Positions 7,469-15,083 of a DNA stretch of 34,762 nucleotides are shown piece by piece. Origin of the DNA: Hyphomicrobiales bacterium. GTDB lineage: Bacteria > Pseudomonadota > Alphaproteobacteria > Rhizobiales > Aestuariivirgaceae. The notes under the pieces are model-generated. The model did no database searches. It was not told the DNA's origin and saw only the letters and a list, made by a program, of their open reading frames with translations. A program made the translations under genes and the position numbers. Within the stretch, counting starts at the first letter, position 1; each line of letters opens with the position of its first letter. The stretch covers positions 1 through 34,762 of the forward strand of contig JALVSR010000080.1 of the NCBI GenBank assembly GCA_027024225.1. The letters are read 5' to 3'.

Positions 7469-8354
7469 TGGCCACCACCCCCCTCTCTCCTTCCGTTCGC
7501 GCAATGGCGCGCTCCTTCAGCTCTAGGTCGCGGATGATGCCGGAATAGCGCGCCAGCATGCCGAGGAAGCGCAGCCTGTCGGGGCCTGCCACTTCGCCGC
7601 GCCAGCTCAGGCCGTCATCGGTGCTGACGAAGCCCCACTCGGTTATGGCCTTCGCGAAGGCCTCGTCCGGCCGGCGCAGGGTGATGAGCGCATCGAGCCG
7701 CACGGAGGGATCGACGCTTTCCTCCACCCTGTCATCCAGCACCACGCGGCCGCGATCCATCTCGATGACGCGGTTGACCAGCATGGCCACCTCCTCCAGC
7801 CGGTGGGAGGAGATTATCATGGTCTTGTCCAGGCGCTCGGCCAGCAGGTCGAAGACGATCTGCCGTGCGGCCGGGTCGAGGTTCGCCGTGGGTTCGTCGA
7901 AGATATAGATGTCGGCGTCGTGCCCCATGGCGATGGCGATGAGCAGCTTCTGCTTCTGGCCGCCGGAGAGCTTGAGGAACGGGCGGCGGCGCACTTCATC
8001 GATGTCCAGCCCCATGCGCTGGGCGACGTCGCGAATGCGCGCAACATCGGAGCCATGCACGCGGGCGGCGAAGTCCACCAGCTCGCCCACCGGCATGCGC
8101 AGCGGCGGGGGCATCTGCGGGACGAAGGCGATGCGCTTCAAGACCTCCGTGCGGTGCGTGCGCGGGGAAAGGCCGTCAATGAGCACCTTGCCGTCGTGCA
8201 CGTATTCGCCGAGGATGCAGCGGATCATGGTGGTCTTGCCCGCGCCGTTGGAGCCGATGAGCGCGATGCGGTCGCCGTCGGCGATGGTCAGCGTCAGGCC
8301 GTCCAGCACCCGGGTGCGGCGGAAGCTCTTGACCAGGTTTTTCAGCTCTATCAT
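7461..8354 (-). CDS. nosF: NosF, ATPase of the Nos ABC transporter
   Basis: A 297-residue cytoplasmic ABC ATPase that powers NosDFY. Motifs in order: Walker A GSNGAGKTT (about 34-42), Q-loop region FVPQMPPPL, signature LSGGQKQKL near 138, Walker B DIYIFDEPTANLDP near 158, and the switch histidine in IISSHRLEEV. A C-terminal region of about 80 residues after the ATPase core is typical of NosF. The ATG at 8354 follows a weak GGAG 10 nt upstream; a stronger GGAGG nearby precedes an out-of-frame ATG at 8367, so initiation may be inefficient. A 60-nt gap separates it from nosH, and it overlaps nosL. Confidence 0.93.
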   Translation of the reverse strand: MIELKNLVKSFRRTRVLDGLTLTIADGDRIALIGSNGAGKTTMIRCILGEYVHDGKVLIDGLSPRTHRTEVLKRIAFVPQMPPPLRMPVGELVDFAARVHGSDVARIRDVAQRMGLDIDEVRRRPFLKLSGGQKQKLLIAIAMGHDADIYIFDEPTANLDPAARQIVFDLLAERLDKTMIISSHRLEEVAMLVNRVIEMDRGRVVLDDRVEESVDPSVRLDALITLRRPDEAFAKAITEWGFVSTDDGLSWRGEVAGPDRLRFLGMLARYSGIIRDLELKERAIARTEGERGVVANA

Positions 8355-8414
8355 GCGGCCGCTCCATCGTTACGTTTCCTCCCCGTGTTGCCGACAGGCC
8401 CTGTTTTCGGCCCC

Positions 8415-9392
8415 TTAGAGCAACTTGTCCAGTCCCTTCACGCGGAAACTGAGCGCACCGGTGGGGCAGGCCTCGATGCACATGGCGCAGCGGGTGCAGT
8501 CGGCCCCGATGTCGATGTGCGGCTTCGTGGCGCGGCCCTTGATGGTGATGTCCAGCACGTGCGGCACGAGGCAGACCTTGCGGCATTCGCCCTCGTGCAG
8601 GCATTTCTCAAGGTCGTAGTGCACCACGGTGGGCGAGGTGGCGCCGATGAGGCTGTAGGTGAGGCCGATGGGGCACATGTAGCGGCACCACATGCGACGG
8701 ACGAAGAACAGCTCGACGAGCAGCAGCACGCCGACGAAGCTGGTGCTGATCCAGGTGCCGTAGATGATGGCGCGGGAGAGGATGCCGGTGGGCGAGATCC
8801 ACTCGTAGACCATGTAGCCCGAGGCGAAGGTGAGCACGGCGAAGGCCACATAAAGGATGGTGCGCAGGCGGCGGTCGAGCGGGATGTCGGTGGCCAGGCC
8901 CTTCTCGACCAGCTTCAGGTGCAGGATCTCCACCCACTCGGACACCAGGTGATAGGGGCACGTCCAGGCGCAGAAGCTGCGCCCGCCCACCAGCCACCAC
9001 AGGATGGCCACGGTGGTAACACCAATGAGCAGGTTGATGAGCACTTCCTTGAAGGCCAGCGTGACCTGCAGCGCCGAGTTGAGGTCGGCGAAGTGGAAGC
9101 CCAGCACGCGCGAGGCCGTCAGCGCGCCTTCCACCAGCTGGATGTCCAGATGGTAGGAGATGACGAACAGCAGGTTGATGACGATGATGGTGGGCCAGCG
9201 CCACTTGCGCCAGGCGTAGCTTTCCTTCTTGTGGGCCAGCTCTTCTTCTATGAGTTTGCGGCGGCGCTCGCGCTGTTCCGGCGTCTTCTTGTAGGCGTGG
9301 AGCTTTTTCGCCTCCTCGGAATAATCTTCCGGCGCCGGGCGGCGCGGTTCCGCACCCAGCATCTGGCGCAGGCTTTCCATGAACAGGTTCAT
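8415..9392 (-). CDS. nosH: NosH, NapH-like membrane iron-sulfur protein (quinol dehydrogenase subunit)
   Basis: A 325-residue polytopic membrane protein resembling NapH/MauN, with about four to five helices. With NosG it is thought to oxidise menaquinol and pass electrons toward periplasmic carriers for NosZ. It contains the two cytoplasmic-loop motifs FCAWTCPYHL and RMWCRYMCPIGL and a C-terminal ferredoxin region. The second cluster motif is complete (CTRCAMCIEACPTGAL); the first, CLHEGECRKVCLVP, lacks one cysteine of the usual CxxCxxCxxxCP. A charged N-terminal segment of about 70 residues precedes helix 1. The ATG overlaps the nosG stop by four bases (9389-9392). A second Met four residues later is an alternative start. 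Confidence 0.88.
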   Translation of the reverse strand: MNLFMESLRQMLGAEPRRPAPEDYSEEAKKLHAYKKTPEQRERRRKLIEEELAHKKESYAWRKWRWPTIIVINLLFVISYHLDIQLVEGALTASRVLGFHFADLNSALQVTLAFKEVLINLLIGVTTVAILWWLVGGRSFCAWTCPYHLVSEWVEILHLKLVEKGLATDIPLDRRLRTILYVAFAVLTFASGYMVYEWISPTGILSRAIIYGTWISTSFVGVLLLVELFFVRRMWCRYMCPIGLTYSLIGATSPTVVHYDLEKCLHEGECRKVCLVPHVLDITIKGRATKPHIDIGADCTRCAMCIEACPTGALSFRVKGLDKLL

Positions 9393-10228
9393 GACGTCTT
9401 CTCCCCGTATTTCATGCGCGGAACGATGACGATGGCGGGCGGCTCGGTGGGGCAGATCATCTCGCACATGCCACAGCCAACACACTTGTCCGTCACCACC
9501 GGCGTCTTGCGCTTTTCGTTGGGGTCATCGCTCAGAGGTTTGAGGTATATGGCGCCCTTGATGGGGCATTCGCGCACGCACAGGTCGCACAGCTCCAGGT
9601 CATAGGGATGATCGGCGATGCGAATGGGGTTCCAGCGGTCCACCTCGATATAGCGGTGCAGGCCGGGGAAATCCTTGCCACGGGCAAGCCCCTTGAAACC
9701 CAGTCCCTTGCGCGCCAGGCACAGCTCGGGGCGCTTGAGCACCGCCAGGCCCATGCGCACCTGCTCCTTCTTGTCAATATGGTGCGAAAGCGCGCCGGTG
9801 GGGCAGGCCAGCACGCACTGCACGGCATCACAGGAGAAGTCGCAGGCCTGGTCGCGTGCGACGATATAAGGCGCACCGTTGCCAAAGCCGTCCGGGAAGT
9901 CGGCCAGCCTGATGGCCTGCACCGGACAAACCTGCACGCACTGGCCGCACTTGATGCAGGCGGCCAGGAATTCGCGCTCGTCGATGGCGCCGGGCGGGCG
10001 CAGGCGGTTTTCCGCCCGGGCGTAGGTGACAATGGGGTAATAGCCCGTGAGGCTGAAACCTATCAGCCCCGCACCCGCCAGCATGGACAGCAGGAACTGG
10101 CGGCGGGCCTGTTGCTTGCGGCTGAGCTTCTTGCGGCGTTTTATGCGTTTCGGGCCGTCGTAGGTGCGTGCGGGCGCTGCTTTTCCGTTGGCCGCTTCTG
10201 GTGGTGTCCTGTCGTTTTCCTTGCTCAT
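9389..10228 (-). CDS. nosG: NosG, NapG-like periplasmic ferredoxin with four 4Fe-4S clusters
   Basis: A 279-residue polyferredoxin related to NapG. After a basic N-terminus comes a Tat-like signal or anchor (RRQFLLSMLAGAGLIGFSL, about 43-61). Four Cys clusters follow: CIKCGQCVQVCP, CDFSCDAVQCVLACP, CDLCVRECP and CVGCGMCEMICP. The known role in clade II nos systems is electron transfer from menaquinol via NosH to periplasmic cytochromes. It is 47 nt downstream of nosD and is translationally coupled to nosH. The close NapGH relationship leaves some uncertainty about the direct electron acceptor, which I infer to be the two diheme cytochromes upstream in the operon. Confidence 0.9.
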   Translation of the reverse strand: MSKENDRTPPEAANGKAAPARTYDGPKRIKRRKKLSRKQQARRQFLLSMLAGAGLIGFSLTGYYPIVTYARAENRLRPPGAIDEREFLAACIKCGQCVQVCPVQAIRLADFPDGFGNGAPYIVARDQACDFSCDAVQCVLACPTGALSHHIDKKEQVRMGLAVLKRPELCLARKGLGFKGLARGKDFPGLHRYIEVDRWNPIRIADHPYDLELCDLCVRECPIKGAIYLKPLSDDPNEKRKTPVVTDKCVGCGMCEMICPTEPPAIVIVPRMKYGEKTS

Positions 10229-10275
10229 GGCCTTCGTCCAGTTTTGCCAGGTGCACCGGCGCGAACCGGCGCGGT

Positions 10276-11706
10276 TCAGTTCGTGGTGCCAACCTCCGGA
10301 TTTTTCAGGCCGAAGGGGTCGAAATCCTCCAATGACGTGCCGGCCTTCGTCTCGCCGGTGGTCTGGCCGAAAGTGGTGACCGTGGCGCCGACATTGCCGC
10401 GGCCGGGCTGATAATCCTTCGTCAGAGGCTCGAACTCGGGGCTGATGCGGGGCTTGTCGTCCTGCACCATCAGCAGCGGGTCGGAGAAGGGTGCGAGCCG
10501 CTCCAGGAAATCCAGCAGGCTGAGCACCGGCGTGCCCTTGAAGAAGGCCGCCGCCTTCACGTCCATCCAGATGCGTTCGGAATAGACCATCAGGCGGTAA
10601 GGCGTGTCGCCGAAGCCGTCGCCATTCAGGTCGTAGCCCTGGTAGTCGTCCCAGTAGTTGCCTTCCCAGGTATTGCGGTTGGCGGTGGCGAAGGTGGAGA
10701 CGGTAACCTGCGTGATGTTGCTCATGAAGCGGTTGTCGCGGAACAGGTTGCCGCTCCAGTCGTTGAGGAAGCGCACGCCCTCGTTGTTGAAGGCGATGGT
10801 GTTGCGGTAGATGCGGTTGGTGGTATCGGGCTGGAACGGCGAAACATCAAGGTAGAGCCCAATGGAGTTATAGAGCACCTCGTTGTCCACGATGTCGAGG
10901 TTGCTGGCCTCCTTGAAGCCGATGCCGATACCCGCCGCGCCGATGGCCTGCACGATGCGGTTGTTCTTCACCACTACCGAGTCGGAATACATCAGGTAGA
11001 CGCCCACGGAGTTGAACAGGAACTTGTTGTGTTCCACGAGGTTGTAGCGCGAGTACATGAAGTGCAGGCCATAGCGCCCGTGGGTGAAGGTGTTGTGCGC
11101 GATGATGTTGTCGGCGGAATACCAGATCACCATGTCGCGCATGTCATGCACGTGGTTGTGGGTGATGCGGTTGTTCATGGAATACCACAGGCGGATGCCA
11201 TCGCCGCGCAGGCCAAGGCCAACGTCCGACTTGGACGAGATGTCGTTGCGCTTGATGATGTTGTTGGAGGCCTGCTGCATGTCGATGCCGAACAGGCACT
11301 CGCGGATGGTGACATCCTTGATAATGTTGAAGTTGCCGCGCACCTGGATGCCGGCGTCCAGATCATTGTGCTGATCGCCGGAATTGACCAGCGTGAGGTT
11401 GCGCACCGTGGCGCCGTCGGTCTTGAGAATCAGCACCGAGCCCTTGCCTTGCGCATCGATGATGATTTGCTCGCGCGGACCGTCGCCCATGAGCGTGATG
11501 GGCTTGGTAATGACGACATTGCCGGCGTAGCGCCCGGGCTTGAGCAATATGGTTTCGTTGGGCTTGGCCTTGTCGATAAGCGGTTGCAGGGGAATGAGCC
11601 TTTCCGCCGCATGCGACGGCACGCCGGCCAGCAGCCAGCAAATGGCCAGCGCCAACCACGCGAAAACCCGGCCACAAGCCGCCGCTTCTGTTCGTCCTCC
11701 GCTCAT
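10276..11706 (-). CDS. nosD: NosD, periplasmic copper-sulfur cluster assembly protein
   Basis: A 476-residue exported protein with a signal peptide (hydrophobic core VFAWLALAICWLLAG, cleavage after SHA near 33) and a right-handed parallel beta-helix made of NosD/CASH repeats. The repeats are rich in N-x-I/V and turn motifs such as NNIIKRNDI, NRITHNHVHD, NIIAHNTFTHGRYGLHFMYS and NLVEHNKFLFNSVGVYLMYS. NosD binds NosFY and helps assemble the CuZ cluster of NosZ. Length is slightly above the common 430-450 because of a C-terminal tail of about 60 residues (from QDDKPRISPEFEPL) of unknown role. A hairpin terminator-like structure lies just upstream, between it and nosB. Confidence 0.95.
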   Translation of the reverse strand: MSGGRTEAAACGRVFAWLALAICWLLAGVPSHAAERLIPLQPLIDKAKPNETILLKPGRYAGNVVITKPITLMGDGPREQIIIDAQGKGSVLILKTDGATVRNLTLVNSGDQHNDLDAGIQVRGNFNIIKDVTIRECLFGIDMQQASNNIIKRNDISSKSDVGLGLRGDGIRLWYSMNNRITHNHVHDMRDMVIWYSADNIIAHNTFTHGRYGLHFMYSRYNLVEHNKFLFNSVGVYLMYSDSVVVKNNRIVQAIGAAGIGIGFKEASNLDIVDNEVLYNSIGLYLDVSPFQPDTTNRIYRNTIAFNNEGVRFLNDWSGNLFRDNRFMSNITQVTVSTFATANRNTWEGNYWDDYQGYDLNGDGFGDTPYRLMVYSERIWMDVKAAAFFKGTPVLSLLDFLERLAPFSDPLLMVQDDKPRISPEFEPLTKDYQPGRGNVGATVTTFGQTTGETKAGTSLEDFDPFGLKNPEVGTTN

Positions 11707-11824
11707 GCGGGCAATCTACTCTCCGTGCGCGGGGTGGCATTTGACCGTTATCAGGTGGCGCTTCCGGCTGGTGGAAGCCGGCGCGAATGGCTGGATGTGC
11801 GCACTGAACGCACTGAAAGAGAAA

Positions 11825-11855
11825 GCGGCGCCCGTCAAGCGGACGCCGCTTTTTT
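11825..11855. terminator. Hairpin with T run between nosB and nosD
   Basis: Stem gcggcgcccg (11825-11834) with cggacgccgc (11840-11849), one mismatch, loop tcaag. On the + strand it is followed by TTTTTT, and on the - strand by tttctcttt, so it could act in both directions. It lies inside the nos operon between nosB and nosD and could be an attenuator that gives less of the assembly genes than of nosZ and its electron carriers. That role is inferred. Confidence 0.6.
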
Positions 11856-11879
11856 GAGTCTGCCGCAATCCCGCGCTTG

Positions 11880-13175
11880 TCAGGCCGTGGCTGCCTGGGC
11901 CTGTTCACGCAGTTGCTTGCGCCGTAGCAGGATGATGAACAGCACGATGAGCGAGAACACCACCATGAGGAAGAAGCCGTAATGCGGGTAGGAATGGGTG
12001 GTGAACTGCGCCACCTTGCCCTGCCCGAACACGGTAGGCATGAAGGGCTTGAGCGTAAACGCCCCCATCTCGCTCATGTTGTGGCCGAACCAGTAGAGCC
12101 AGGCGGCATATTCGACGACGAAGGCCACCGGCAGCAGAGCCGGGATGATGCCCATGAGCCAGTAGAAGATGGACGGGCCGAAGCTGCCCAGGAAGAACAG
12201 AATGGGCGGCACGATGATGAGCGCCCAGAACAGGCCCCAGGCGGCCTTGGTCATGGTTTCCACCAGCGGCTTGTTGCGCCAGGGCTCGTTGAACCAGCGC
12301 TCCAGGGTCTTCTTGTAGTGCCACAGCAGCACCTGCATGCCGCTGCCGGTCCATTCCTGCCGCTCTTCGGGCTTCAGGCGAGCCTGGTCGGCAAGGAAGG
12401 TTTCCTTCAGAATGGCGATGTAGGTTTCCTTGCCTTCACCTTTCTGTTTCGCCTCGGCCAGGATCTCCTTCAGCGACTTGACCTGCATGTCCTCGCCGCC
12501 ACGGCCGAGTTGCTCCAGTGTCTGCGCCAGGCTTTTCTCGCCGACTTCCTCGAGGCGCTTTTTCACCTCTTCCGTTTCCACCATCTTGCTGCCGGATTTC
12601 TTCAGCTCCTCCTCCAGCTTGGCGATAACGGGAGAAAGCGGCTCGCCGGCTTCCTCTTCACCTTCGCCCAGCGCGGTGACGAGCGACTTGAGATAGGATT
12701 CGGGCAGATAATAAATGCCGTCCTTGCCGATCATGGCCATGTACATCCATCCCACCATGACCAACCAGCCTGCCATGGTGACGGCGAATCGCATTTTCGG
12801 ATTCGGGATGATGAAGCCGATGAGCAGCAATCCGAGGAACATCAGCAGGAAAGGGGAGAAGGCCTTTTCCACCGGGCCGCCGGCACCGGTGGGATACATG
12901 CCGACGAAATGGTTGATGGCGTCCATTTCGTGCACGCAGTCAAGGACGATCTCTTCCTCGATCTCGGCCTTTTCCACCCGCGGGCAGCCGTTGAATACGC
13001 CGTTCATGTGGAAGTGGATGCGAATGCCCTCGGGGAAGGCTTCCTTCGGATACTGCGGCGCGGTGAGCGACACCCACCAGATGGGCGAGTAGTAAATCAC
13101 CACCAGCAAGATGATGGCGATGCCTCCCAGCGCGGCGATGAGGGCGTTCTTCTTGCCCGTTGCCTGTGCACTCAT
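11880..13175 (-). CDS. nosB: NosB-like membrane protein of clade II nos operon, with a large charged loop
   Basis: A 431-residue membrane protein in the position of nosB, between nosZ plus cytochromes and nosD. Helix 1 (about 12-30) leads into a periplasmic segment with SPIWWVSLTAPQYP and FHMNGVFNGC; helices 2 and 3 are near 105-150; helices 4-6 near 310-420, including GHNMSEMGAFTLKPFMP. Between helices 3 and 4 is a loop of about 150 residues, strongly charged and helical (for example EKLEEELKKSG-like and KKRLEEVGEKSLAQTLEQL), likely coiled coil. The biochemical role of NosB is not established; the assignment rests on position and topology. Histidines in HNM and THSYPHYGFF near the last helix are notable. 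Confidence 0.7.
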   Translation of the reverse strand: MSAQATGKKNALIAALGGIAIILLVVIYYSPIWWVSLTAPQYPKEAFPEGIRIHFHMNGVFNGCPRVEKAEIEEEIVLDCVHEMDAINHFVGMYPTGAGGPVEKAFSPFLLMFLGLLLIGFIIPNPKMRFAVTMAGWLVMVGWMYMAMIGKDGIYYLPESYLKSLVTALGEGEEEAGEPLSPVIAKLEEELKKSGSKMVETEEVKKRLEEVGEKSLAQTLEQLGRGGEDMQVKSLKEILAEAKQKGEGKETYIAILKETFLADQARLKPEERQEWTGSGMQVLLWHYKKTLERWFNEPWRNKPLVETMTKAAWGLFWALIIVPPILFFLGSFGPSIFYWLMGIIPALLPVAFVVEYAAWLYWFGHNMSEMGAFTLKPFMPTVFGQGKVAQFTTHSYPHYGFFLMVVFSLIVLFIILLRRKQLREQAQAATA

Positions 13176-13276
13176 GGCATTTGTCCCCTGCCAGGCCGGA
13201 GCCGGTCATTCGCCATGCCACGTCGATGAAAGCGGGCGAAGGCCGGACACCGGGAATGTTTTTCTGGCCTGAAATG

Positions 13277-13337
13277 CGTCACCCGTGATGAGGTGACGGT
13301 GATTGTGAATGGAGTGCCGGAACGGGCCCGGCACCCC
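13277..13337. other. Two hairpins in the gap between the second cytochrome gene and nosB
   Basis: The first is cgtcacc/ggtgacg (13277-13283 and 13292-13298) with an 8-nt loop; the second is ggagtgccgg/ccggcacccc (13311-13320 and 13328-13337) with a 7-nt loop and one G-T pair. Neither has a T tract on the operon strand. They directly follow the cytochrome stop codon and could protect the upstream mRNA end or mark processing. The first one resembles REP edges (cgtcacc). Confidence 0.5.
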
Positions 13338-13347
13338 GTTGCGTGTG

Positions 13348-14130
13348 TTACTCGTAGTCCGGGTTCAGCCAGTCCTTGCTCGGCGCCAGCCTTTCCTTCG
13401 GAGGCGAAAGCTTGGCCGCGACGAAGCCGATGACGTCCTTCATGTCCTTGTCGGTGAAGTTCTTGATCTGCTTCACCATGTCGGGGTTGGCGTTGCGGCG
13501 CTTGCCGTCGCGGATCCACTCGAACTGGCGCAGCATGTAGAGGTAATGCTGGCCGTGGATCTTCGGGAAGAACTTCTCGCGCGAGCCCTGGCCGTTGTCA
13601 CCGTGGCAGCGCACGCAGTTTTCCTTGAAGAGCTTCTCGCCATGTTCAAGGTCCACCTCGCCGGGCTTGGGCTTGCCCCAATCCGGGTTCATGGGCAACT
13701 GCGAAATGTAGCGCGCCACCACGGCGATGGCATAGGCGCCGCCACCCACTTCCGGCGCCGCGTTCTTGATTTCCTTCGGCAGAGCGAAGGGATACATGGT
13801 GGGGTTGTCGCGGTTGCCGGCGCGGATGTCGGCGAGCTGCTTGATGATGACCGTGTCATGCTGACCGGCCAGCTGCGGGAAGGTGCCGTCCTTGGTGCCC
13901 CAGCCTTCGGTGGTGTGGCAAGCCGAGCAGACCTCGTAAACGGCGATGCCGTCCTTGCGCACCTTTTCGGCCAGCTTTGGGTCTTCCTTGATCTTCTTTT
14001 CCAGGTCGAAGAGGATCTTGATCGCCTCGTCCTGTTCGCCGCCGCCCTCGTTCCAGGCCAGCGCGGCGCCACCGGCCATCGTTGCCGCCAGCGCAGCGCC
14101 AGCGAGAGCCAGTCCCAGCTTCTTCAACAT
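13348..14130 (-). CDS. Exported diheme cytochrome c of the nos operon (second cytochrome)
   Basis: A 260-residue periplasmic cytochrome with a cleavable signal peptide (MLKKLGLALAGAALAATMAG, cleavage near 25) and two heme c sites: CSACH (68-72) and CVRCH near 171. Each half resembles a class I cytochrome c domain, with LAGQHDTVIIKQL after the first and IHGQHYLYMLRQFEWIRDG after the second, the pattern of cytochrome c4-like diheme proteins. It probably takes electrons from NosGH or from a bc1 complex and passes them to NosZ, as the NosC proteins do in other clade II operons, though those are usually monoheme. The start at 14130 follows aggagcg. Confidence 0.85.
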   Translation of the reverse strand: MLKKLGLALAGAALAATMAGGAALAWNEGGGEQDEAIKILFDLEKKIKEDPKLAEKVRKDGIAVYEVCSACHTTEGWGTKDGTFPQLAGQHDTVIIKQLADIRAGNRDNPTMYPFALPKEIKNAAPEVGGGAYAIAVVARYISQLPMNPDWGKPKPGEVDLEHGEKLFKENCVRCHGDNGQGSREKFFPKIHGQHYLYMLRQFEWIRDGKRRNANPDMVKQIKNFTDKDMKDVIGFVAAKLSPPKERLAPSKDWLNPDYE

Positions 14131-14219
14131 CGTGTGTCGCTCCTCTTTCCGTGTTGCCATTTTCCGCTCTGTCCCCCGCCCCGCGCAAAGGGTCAGGGAT
14201 GCCCCCTTCATTTCCAGCC

Positions 14220-14936
14220 TCATTTCGCCGTCCGGTCAATGGTGGAGAGCCAGGCGGCGATTTGCGCGATTTCCTCGTCCTTGAGCTTCTTGACGAAATT
14301 GAACATCACCTTGACCTTGCCGTTGGTGCGCACCTTGTCGCGAATATCCTTCATCTGGTTGATGATGTAGGCATATTTCTGACCCGCAATGTAAGGATAC
14401 GCTTTCAGCGGCTTGTCGCCCCGCTTGCCGTGGCAGGTCTGGCAACGCTTCTTCTTGTAGAGCTTCTTGCCGGCCTCGATATCTTCCGGCTTCAGGTCCT
14501 TTGGCGGATTGGGCTTCGCGGGGGGCAGCTGGCTCAGCCAGTCGGCGATCTTTTCCACCTCTTCCTTCGTGATGCGGACCTCCCCCTGCGGGGAAATGAG
14601 CGCGCCGACCATGGCTTCCGTGCGCGGCTTGCCCTGTGCGTCCGGGCTTGCCTTGCGCTTGCCGCTGATGATGTCCAGGGTCTGGTTGATGAGGTATTTC
14701 TTGTCCTGCCCGGCCAGGTTCGGATAGTCCTGAATGGCGCGTGCGCCGTTGCGTCCGTGGCAGGCGATGCAGGTGCGGCGCATGTAGAGGCGCTTGCCCG
14801 GATGTTTCTTCTTCTTGGCTTCTTCCGCCTTTGCCGTCGCCGTCACGCCAAGCGGTTGGCCCGTGATGCCGCCCGCCAGCGAAAGCGCCACGCCAAGGCC
14901 CAGCGCCCAAACGACGTGCCTGTGAATATTGTTCAT
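14220..14936 (-). CDS. Exported diheme cytochrome c of the nos operon (first cytochrome)
   Basis: A 238-residue cytochrome with an N-terminal signal (hydrophobic WALGLGVALSLAGGITG) and two heme c sites, CIACH (56-60) and CQTCH near 165, each followed by a G-rich loop (GRNGARAI, GKRGDKPL) and by LAGQDKKYLINQTLDI or IAGQKYAYIINQMKDI. The matching halves suggest an internal duplication of a c4-type domain. The mature protein is lysine rich, suiting docking to an acidic partner such as a CuA domain. It is the first gene after nosZ and the likely direct electron donor to it, which is inference from position. The start at 14936 was chosen for its signal peptide; GGGAG lies upstream. Confidence 0.85.
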   Translation of the reverse strand: MNNIHRHVVWALGLGVALSLAGGITGQPLGVTATAKAEEAKKKKHPGKRLYMRRTCIACHGRNGARAIQDYPNLAGQDKKYLINQTLDIISGKRKASPDAQGKPRTEAMVGALISPQGEVRITKEEVEKIADWLSQLPPAKPNPPKDLKPEDIEAGKKLYKKKRCQTCHGKRGDKPLKAYPYIAGQKYAYIINQMKDIRDKVRTNGKVKVMFNFVKKLKDEEIAQIAAWLSTIDRTAK

Positions 14937-15015
14937 GTTGCCTGCTCCCGAATGTTGCGCTCGTGGAAGCGAATGTTCATTCCACGATGCGGGAAGGTGG
15001 GATGTCCTCATGACT

Positions 15016-15043
15016 GGCGGGAGGCGTTTTTGCGCCTCCCGCC
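15016..15043. other. Perfect 11-bp hairpin after nosZ
   Basis: Stem ggcgggaggcg (15016-15026) with cgcctcccgcc (15033-15043), loop tttttg. It lies between the nosZ stop and the first cytochrome gene. No T tract follows on the - strand, so it is more likely an mRNA-stabilising 3' hairpin or weak attenuator that favours nosZ than a true terminator. Confidence 0.6.
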
Positions 15044-15083
15044 GCCGTTTCGTGTGTGGTGGGCATGCCCACCGTTTGCGTGC

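Noticed and set aside
7803-9605. Long + strand frame of 600 codons opposite nosF and nosH
   Set aside because: Antisense shadow of conserved nos genes with His/Gln/Arg/Gly-rich low-complexity translation.
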